A stretch of 6,915 bases of DNA from Chloroflexota bacterium (GTDB lineage Bacteria; Chloroflexota; Limnocylindria; Limnocylindrales; CSP1-4). Below, in pieces: positions 1 through 5,005 of the stretch; the first letter of the stretch is position 1, and each line of letters starts with the position of its first letter. Position numbers and translations under genes: made by a program. The notes beneath the pieces were generated by a model, which ran no database searches, was not told where the DNA came from, and saw nothing but the letters and a program-made list of their open reading frames with translations. The stretch covers positions 1 to 6,915 of the forward strand of contig JACCXQ010000152.1 in NCBI GenBank assembly GCA_013696945.1, written 5' to 3'.

Positions 1-1017
1 GGCCCAGAGTCGGCCGGCGCACCTGCCAGCGCGATCGCCGAGCTGTACATCGTCGGAGGCCAGCAGCGAAAGCTGCGGCCCGTCCGGGCACACTTCGGGG
101 ACTGGTACGAATACCAGAAGGGGATCGTGCTGCGCCTCGATGCCCGCACCGGCGATGCCGAGACCAAGGTGACGTATGTCTCGCCCCCGGACGTCGCGCC
201 ACCCGTCGACCCGGCGATCCTCTTCAAGTCCGGGACGCGCGTCGGGGATCGGCTCTACCTGACCACGCAGACCGAGGTCCTCATATACCGGCTGCCCGAC
301 TTCACGCTCGAGCATCACGTGTCATTGCCCTTCTTCAACGACGTCCACCATGCGCGCCCGACGCCGGACGGCCACCTCCTCGTCGCGGTCACCGGGCTGG
401 ACATGGTCGCCGAGGTCTCGCTCGACGGCCGGCTGGTCCGCGAGTGGAACGCCCTGGACCTCTCGCGATCCCCGTTCGGGGAGCGATTCCTGCGCGAGAT
501 GGACTACCGCCTGGTTCCCACCACCAAGCCGCACCTCGCCCACCCCAACCACGTCTTCTACCTGGGTGACGAGCCCTGGGCGACACGTTTCCAGCAGAAG
601 GACGCGATCTCGCTGACCGACCCGGCCCGCAGGATCGACATCGGGATCGAGCGCCTCCACGACGGCATCGTCTACGGCGATCGGATCCTCTTCACGGCCG
701 TCAACGGCAGGATCGTCATCGCCGACGCGCGCCGGCTCATCGTCGATGAGATCATCGACCTCAATGAGATGCACGGCCCTGATCTCCTCCTGGGCTGGTG
801 CCGCGGGCTCCTGCTCGACGGCGACCGGCTCTGGGTGGGCTTCTCACGGATGCGGCCCACGAAGTTCCGCGAGAACGTGGCGTGGATCAAGAACGGTTTC
901 CGCCATTACCTGGGCACGCATGTGGCGCTGTATGACCTTCAGGAACGACGGTGCCTCGCCCAGATAGACGTGGAGCGGCACGGCCTGAACGCGATATTCG
1001 GCGTCTACGCCGCCTGA
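1..1017 (+). CDS. Uncharacterised beta-propeller-like protein, 5'-partial
   Basis: The frame is open from base 1 with no stop, so the gene starts outside the window; 338 codons are visible before TGA. The GTG at 127 is unlikely to be the true start, because the 42 codons before it read as matching protein (HFGDWYEYQKG leads directly into IVLRLDARTG). I see repeated short beta-strand units of the form 'hydrophobic strand, GD or DG turn, hydrophobic strand' (VGDRLYLTT, TPDGHLLVAV, YGDRILFTAV, LDGDRLWVGF), typical of a beta-propeller. Distinctive blocks are FFNDVHHARPTPDG near residues 111-124, KPHLAHPNHVF at 177-187, RLHDG at 219-223, LGWCRGL at 264-270 and GFSRMRPTKFRENVAW at 280-295. They resemble an uncharacterised family I recall from bacterial genomes, without a known reaction. 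Several histidines (116, 117, 178, 181, 184, 220) could line a central site; that is inference. No signal peptide can be judged because the N-terminus is missing. It converges on the flippase gene and overlaps its end by 13 bases. Confidence 0.85.
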   Translation, partial: GPESAGAPASAIAELYIVGGQQRKLRPVRAHFGDWYEYQKGIVLRLDARTGDAETKVTYVSPPDVAPPVDPAILFKSGTRVGDRLYLTTQTEVLIYRLPDFTLEHHVSLPFFNDVHHARPTPDGHLLVAVTGLDMVAEVSLDGRLVREWNALDLSRSPFGERFLREMDYRLVPTTKPHLAHPNHVFYLGDEPWATRFQQKDAISLTDPARRIDIGIERLHDGIVYGDRILFTAVNGRIVIADARRLIVDEIIDLNEMHGPDLLLGWCRGLLLDGDRLWVGFSRMRPTKFRENVAWIKNGFRHYLGTHVALYDLQERRCLAQIDVERHGLNAIFGVYAA

Positions 1018-2324
1018 CTCAAGCCCCCATGGGCGCTCAGCAGCGGACGGATCCGCGCGACGACGAGGACACCGGCGACGAGGAGTCGCGCGACCAGGAC
1101 GGCCACGCCCACGCCAGCCAGACCGAGCGGCCCCACGAGCAGTGCGCTCCCGCCGAGGGTCAGCACGGCAAGCGAAGCCTGGATGGCCAGCAGCTCGCGC
1201 GAGCGGCCGCGCACCCGCGCTACCGCGAGTGCCGTTGAGATAGCGACGTACGGGATCACGCCGAGCGCCAGGAGACGGAGCAGGTCCGTGCTGCGTTCCG
1301 CGTAGGCCGCGCCGAAGACCTGCAGCAACAGCGGAGCGAGGATGGCCACGACGAGGGCGAAGGGCACCGCCGACCGGGCCATGTGCATGAGCGCTCGACG
1401 CGTCTCGGTCGCGAGCTCGGCCTGGCCGGAGGCCGTCTCGACGGTGAGCGACGCCGCGGTGTTCGCCGGCAGCAGGTCGAGCGAGACCGCGATGATCCAG
1501 GCGAGATAGAAGAATGCGCCCTCGGCCGGACCGCGCGTGGCCGCGACGAGTACTGGCAGCAGGGAGCTCGTCGCCAGGGCAAAGAGGGCCGCCGCATAGT
1601 CGGATGCGACGTAGCGGAGGAGACGACCACGCTCGTCCACGAGCCGCGCCTCCGATGGCGGGCCGTGGGGCGCCGCGCGGACGTGCTGCGGGATCCAACG
1701 GATCGCCACTACGACGGTCACCACGGCGACCGCCGCGACGACCGGAACGAACCAGGAGACTGCGATCCCGAGGACCGGCAGACCGGCCGCAAGGACCACC
1801 AGCAGGACCGTCTTCGCCACGCCGTAGAGGACATTCTCGACCGGCACCCAGAGCGTCCGGCGCAGCCCCGCCAGCAACCCATCCTGGATGTTGAATACGC
1901 TCCAAGCCGCGATCGCACCGGCGAGCAGCACGACCGATGGCACGGCCACGCTGACGTCACGTGCCAGTCCGGCGAAGGGCTCGATGCCCACGATGCTTGC
2001 ACCGACGAATGTCACGACCGCCGCCACGACGCTCATGCCACTCGACGCGAGATACGCCGCGCCAACGAGCGCCGGCGTTCGCGACCCCGCCTCGGGCACG
2101 AGGCGCACCAGCGCCGTCCGCAGGTTGAGCTGCGCGATCCCCGAGAGGAAGACGACGAGGGAGATCGTGGCAGCGCCGATCCCGACGGAATCGACCGAGT
2201 AGGACCGGGCCGCGAGCGCCCAGTAGACGACACCGAGCGCGGAGCTGAGCAGGTTGCTCGCCATCAGCGCATACGCGTTGAGGTAGAGCGGATCACGGAC
2301 GTGCAGGACGGCGCTGCGGATCAC
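1005..2324 (-). CDS. Wzx-like polysaccharide flippase (MOP/MATE superfamily)
   Basis: A 439-residue protein, the usual size for O-antigen/teichoic-acid type flippases, with about 12 predicted membrane helices spread over its whole length (first at about 19-40, last at about 402-424). The opening block NLLSSALGVVYWALAARSYS (24-43), followed by VGIGAATISL and LNLRTALVRLVPE (67-78), is the standard N-terminal pattern of Polysacc_synt transporters. The block around 147-176 (QDGLLAGLRRTLWVPVENVLYG) is also typical. A hydrophilic loop at about 211-236 separates the two six-helix halves. By family it would move a lipid-linked glycan from the inner to the outer face of the cytoplasmic membrane. The GTG start at 2324 is chosen for a GAGG ribosome binding site 8 bases upstream; an in-frame ATG (Met21) falls inside the first helix and is less likely. 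It is the last gene of the minus-strand operon, beside a glycosyltransferase, which fits glycan export. The exact substrate cannot be told. Confidence 0.9.
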   Translation of the reverse strand: MIRSAVLHVRDPLYLNAYALMASNLLSSALGVVYWALAARSYSVDSVGIGAATISLVVFLSGIAQLNLRTALVRLVPEAGSRTPALVGAAYLASSGMSVVAAVVTFVGASIVGIEPFAGLARDVSVAVPSVVLLAGAIAAWSVFNIQDGLLAGLRRTLWVPVENVLYGVAKTVLLVVLAAGLPVLGIAVSWFVPVVAAVAVVTVVVAIRWIPQHVRAAPHGPPSEARLVDERGRLLRYVASDYAAALFALATSSLLPVLVAATRGPAEGAFFYLAWIIAVSLDLLPANTAASLTVETASGQAELATETRRALMHMARSAVPFALVVAILAPLLLQVFGAAYAERSTDLLRLLALGVIPYVAISTALAVARVRGRSRELLAIQASLAVLTLGGSALLVGPLGLAGVGVAVLVARLLVAGVLVVARIRPLLSAHGGLSQAA

Positions 2325-2332
2325 CTCGCCTG

Positions 2333-2336
2333 CCTC
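2333..2336 (-). promoter_or_regulatory. Ribosome binding site of the flippase gene
   Basis: On the minus strand GAGG stands 8 bases before the GTG at 2324 and overlaps the TGA stop (2337-2335) of the kinase gene. This decides the GTG start and suggests that ribosomes finishing the kinase can restart on the flippase. Confidence 0.65.
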
Positions 2337-2919
2337 ACGACAGTGACGCCAGGAACCGCGCCACGTCGAGGTCGCTGCGGCAGTGGATCAGCCCGCGATC
2401 GCGTCGGGCGAGTCGCTCCGCCGTCGCGACGCGCGTCTCCGGCAGGCCGGGCGTGCCGTCGGTGCTGCGGTAGTACGCGCGGCTCTCGGCGATCGAGCGA
2501 CCGAGATCGCGGACGTGCCCCGCGGCCGCGAGCAACCGACTGCCGGCGCCTCGCGCGGTCGCGACACGTGCTCCCCGTCCGGGTCCCACTGCACCGCCCC
2601 GGATGAAGCGGCGGGTGACACGCCGCGATGCGCTGCCCCAGCCCACGGTGTCGAGCCATACCACGATGTCAGCATCTTCGATGAACGGGTCCGTCCATCC
2701 CAGGTGCACGCCCTCGGTGACCCATGCGTGCAGCCGGATGACGCGCTCGACGAGCTCGTCGCGTTCTCGCGGGGTGCGGATAGGCCCCGTTCCACCGCCG
2801 TCGCGATACAGGTCGTCGAGATGGTGCACCGGGATCCCGAGCCGCTGACCCACGCGACGAGCGAGCGTCGACTTGCCGCTGCCCGGCCCGCCCACGATGT
2901 GGATCCGTCGGGGTGTCAC
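2335..2919 (-). CDS. Small P-loop NTPase, adenylate kinase/FlaR (topology modulation)-like
   Basis: A 194-residue soluble protein. A Walker A loop, GGPGSGKST, sits at residues 10-18 right after the first beta strand (IHIV). It is followed by HHLDDLYRD at 32-40, the nucleoside-monophosphate-kinase-like block seen in proteins annotated as topology modulation protein FlaR or 'adenylate kinase-like'. WVTEG (66-70) and a Walker B-like strand ADIVVWLD (83-90) follow. Beyond residue 105 an Arg/Gly/Ala-rich segment (about 107-145) stands where a lid would be, then a more ordinary C-terminus ending in LDVARFLASL. By fold it should bind ATP or GTP and transfer phosphate; the acceptor is unknown, and the 'topology modulation' name has little functional meaning. 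The start is GTG, overlapping the glycosyltransferase stop as GTGA (2919-2916). I see no Shine-Dalgarno ahead of it, so expression probably depends on coupling to the upstream gene. A shikimate-kinase-like or unrelated small-molecule kinase role cannot be excluded. Confidence 0.8.
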   Translation of the reverse strand: MTPRRIHIVGGPGSGKSTLARRVGQRLGIPVHHLDDLYRDGGGTGPIRTPRERDELVERVIRLHAWVTEGVHLGWTDPFIEDADIVVWLDTVGWGSASRRVTRRFIRGGAVGPGRGARVATARGAGSRLLAAAGHVRDLGRSIAESRAYYRSTDGTPGLPETRVATAERLARRDRGLIHCRSDLDVARFLASLS

Positions 2920-4199
2920 GACACGACGCCCGGGACCGAGCGGTAGAAGGACTCGAAGCGTGCGGCGATCTGCTCCGGACCCAGCGCGGCGACGGAGAGG
3001 CGACCCGCCGTCCCCATGCTCGTGGCGCGTGCAGGGTCTGTCACGAGTCGGTGCATCGCTGCCGCAAGCCCGTGGACATCGCCAGGTTCGACGAGTAGAC
3101 CGTTCACGCCGTCATCGATCATGTCCGGGATCCCACCGGCCCGGCTTCCGATGACGGGGCGCCCGCAGGCCATCGCCTCGCGGACCACCCCGGGAAGCGG
3201 GTCCGGCCAGAGCGACGGCGCGACGCCGAACGACGAGCGCCGCCATGCTTCCATCACGACCCGGTGGGGCACGTCCTCGAGGACGGTCACGCCATGGGGC
3301 AGCTCCTGGGGCGTGTCCGGCCACCTGGTCCCGATGAGGACGAGCGGAGGCACCGACTCCGCGGGGACTTCGGCGCGCAGGCGCTCGTAGGCGCCGAGGA
3401 TGACGAACAGCCCCTTGTGCCGCTGGAGGGCACCCACGAAGAGGATGAACGGCCGGCCCGGCAAGCGGTCGACGAGAGCCCGCTCGGCAACAGGCATCGC
3501 TCTGGTGTCATCGCTAGCGACCACATCAGGGATGCGCTCGAAACGAATGCCCGACCAGTCCGGCCCATGCGCGAGGTCCCGACGCAGGGCGTCTTCCACG
3601 AACCGACTGACGGAGTGGACGCCGCCGACCCGCCGCGCAAGTAGGGAGCGACCCGCGAAGACGCCACCCACGGAGACGAAGCCCTTCACGGCGCCGTAGT
3701 GCCCGCCGGCACAGCGGAGGCACTTCCGCGGTCCCGGCCCGCTGCAGAGGCGGCGGTCATCCTGCAGCAGGGTCCGGGTCGCGCACGCGTAGCCGTAGTC
3801 GCGCACGGAAAGGACGAGCGGCCTCCCGCTCGCCGCCGCGCAGGAGTAGGCGATCCACCCGTTCGCGTGCACCACGTCCGGCCGCGACCGGCGCACGAGC
3901 CGCGCCAACCGTGCGGCTAGCAGCGGATCTGGCAGCGGCGGCAGGAATCGACGCCGGGGATCGCCGGCCAGGACCGGGAGCAGCGTCGCGGCTGCCGGGA
4001 GACGCCTCACAGGGACGCCATCGACGAGCTCGTGCCCGTCGAGCCCGGGCTGGGCGGCCGTCACGACCTGGACGTCATGCCCGCGAGCTGCCAGCGCGCT
4101 GGCCAGGAGCCGGACCTGTCGCTCTGCGCCGCCGAGATGAGGGTGGAAGAAGTCCGTCGCCAGTAGCACGCGCAGTGGTCGGTCTGGTCGATCCGTCAT
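2916..4199 (-). CDS. Glycosyltransferase family 4 (GT-B fold)
   Basis: With the ATG at 4199 the protein has 427 residues, a normal GT4 length. The N-terminal Rossmann domain opens with LRVLLATDFFHPHLGGAERQ (9-28), where the HxGGAE loop is the usual GT4 signature. The second domain begins at FILFVGALQRHKGL (251-264), containing the nucleotide-sugar-binding Gly and Lys. The donor-site motif is DPLPGVVREAMACGRPVI (333-350), followed by AGGIPDMIDDGVNGLLVEPGD. The first acidic residue of the E-x7-E motif is Asp333 rather than Glu; the second is Glu341. Between the domains lies a cysteine group, Cys139, Cys152, Cys160 and Cys163 (the last pair as CLRC), as in one GT4 subgroup. It should add a sugar from a nucleotide-sugar donor to a lipid-linked or glycan acceptor at the cytoplasmic face; the sugar is unknown. 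A GTG at 4223 would add 8 residues, but the ATG has a GGAG site 7 bases upstream and forms an ATGA overlap with the DUF1616 gene. Confidence 0.93.
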   Translation of the reverse strand: MTDRPDRPLRVLLATDFFHPHLGGAERQVRLLASALAARGHDVQVVTAAQPGLDGHELVDGVPVRRLPAAATLLPVLAGDPRRRFLPPLPDPLLAARLARLVRRSRPDVVHANGWIAYSCAAASGRPLVLSVRDYGYACATRTLLQDDRRLCSGPGPRKCLRCAGGHYGAVKGFVSVGGVFAGRSLLARRVGGVHSVSRFVEDALRRDLAHGPDWSGIRFERIPDVVASDDTRAMPVAERALVDRLPGRPFILFVGALQRHKGLFVILGAYERLRAEVPAESVPPLVLIGTRWPDTPQELPHGVTVLEDVPHRVVMEAWRRSSFGVAPSLWPDPLPGVVREAMACGRPVIGSRAGGIPDMIDDGVNGLLVEPGDVHGLAAAMHRLVTDPARATSMGTAGRLSVAALGPEQIAARFESFYRSVPGVVS

Positions 4200-5005
4200 G
4201 GGACGGCTCCGAGCGTGAGCCACACACGTCGATAGGGCGCGCTCTCCGAGCTGAGGGCCCGGAAGAGCCGCGCCTCCAGCACGACGGTCGCGCCTCGTTG
4301 TGGGATCGGCCCGGTGCGCTCGAGGACCTCGCCGTCGGCCAGGATGATCGAAACGAGGCCTGGCTGCGGCAGTCCATCGACGAGCAGCTCGAGCCGATAC
4401 GCCTGTTCGCTCCCCTCCTCGTTGCGCACCCCGACCGTCACCGTGTCCGACGCGGCGGGAAGCAGCCAGAGCTGCGTGAAGCCCGGATGGGACTGCGTCG
4501 CGGCGCCCACGCGCGCGACCATGAAAGCGGTGAGCGCAACCATCACCGCCGCCGCGAGGAGCGGGAGGTTGGGTGAGACCGCGAGCGAGCGGCGAGCGCT
4601 ATCGACGGCCGACGTACGGAGGACCGAACGCGGAGCGCCAGCCTCGCGTGCGATTGCCACGAGGACGGCGACGACGGTCATCGCGGCCAGGGATAGCGCC
4701 CACGAGCCGGCGGTCAGGCCGAGGGGTGTCGCGTTCAGGAAGAAGCCCCCGATGATCGCGGTCGCGAACGCGCAACCGATGACGAGGGCCACGCGCTCGG
4801 ACACGCCGAGCCCGACGCGTGGGAAGAGCGCCCGGGTCGTGGCATACCCGCTCAGGGGCACGAGGAGCAGGACGCCGAAGACCGCTCGGAGGATCGGTGC
4901 GGGCTCCGGGCTCGCCGCCACGGCCGCCGAGCACAGGGCGGCCACGGCGAGCAGGACGAGCGCGGCGAGGTCCCGCCACACGACCAGCCGGCTCAGGCTG
5001 TTCAT
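4196..5005 (-). CDS. DUF1616-family membrane protein with extracytoplasmic tail
   Basis: A 269-residue protein with an N-terminal membrane part and a soluble tail. Hydrophobic helices lie at about 12-31, 38-56, 70-90 and 99-119, with a fifth at about 147-168 that precedes the tail. The blocks LSGYATTRALFPR (51-63), SERVALVIG (69-77) and FLNATPLGL (89-97) match the N-terminal pattern I know from DUF1616 proteins. The tail block FTQLWLLP (176-183) followed by VTVGVRNEEGSEQAYRLEL (189-207) matches the second conserved part, a beta-sandwich-like stretch. Usual family members carry a few more residues between FT-x-LWLL and the VGVRN strand, so the tail is slightly short. Function is unknown for the family. 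Here it sits between a GT-C-like protein and a GT4 enzyme, overlapping both by ATGA, which suggests a part in surface-glycan assembly. The ATG at 5005 has a GGAG site 7 bases upstream. Confidence 0.85.
   Translation of the reverse strand: MNSLSRLVVWRDLAALVLLAVAALCSAAVAASPEPAPILRAVFGVLLLVPLSGYATTRALFPRVGLGVSERVALVIGCAFATAIIGGFFLNATPLGLTAGSWALSLAAMTVVAVLVAIAREAGAPRSVLRTSAVDSARRSLAVSPNLPLLAAAVMVALTAFMVARVGAATQSHPGFTQLWLLPAASDTVTVGVRNEEGSEQAYRLELLVDGLPQPGLVSIILADGEVLERTGPIPQRGATVVLEARLFRALSSESAPYRRVWLTLGAVP
4207..4210 (-). promoter_or_regulatory. Ribosome binding site of the glycosyltransferase gene
   Basis: On the minus strand GGAG lies 7 bases before the ATG at 4199, inside the last codons of the DUF1616 gene. 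This supports the ATG over the GTG at 4223, which has no matching site at good distance. Confidence 0.65.

Noticed and set aside
1000..1034. Possible terminators GGCG-TCTA-CGCC and GCCC-CCAT-GGGC
   Set aside because: Stems are only 4 base pairs and no T-run follows on either strand; such short pairs are expected by chance at this GC content.
844..1905. Minus-strand open frame of 353 codons
   Set aside because: It is a second frame of the same strand as the flippase, rich in Arg/Gly/Ala/Pro without domains, and would overlap both the flippase and the propeller gene.
1383..2606. Long + strand open frame of 407 codons
   Set aside because: It lies antisense to the flippase and runs on into the kinase gene, is dominated by Arg, Asp, Glu and His with no fold pattern, and is what GC-rich DNA gives opposite a real gene.
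4200..4223. Upstream GTG start for the glycosyltransferase (adds 8 residues)
   Set aside because: The ATG at 4199 has a GGAG site 7 bases away and the same ATGA overlap as the neighbouring junction; the extra residues are not part of the fold.
3911..4576. + strand frame of 221 codons
   Set aside because: Antisense to the glycosyltransferase and DUF1616 genes, with Arg/Ala/Gly-rich low-complexity translation and no recognisable domain.
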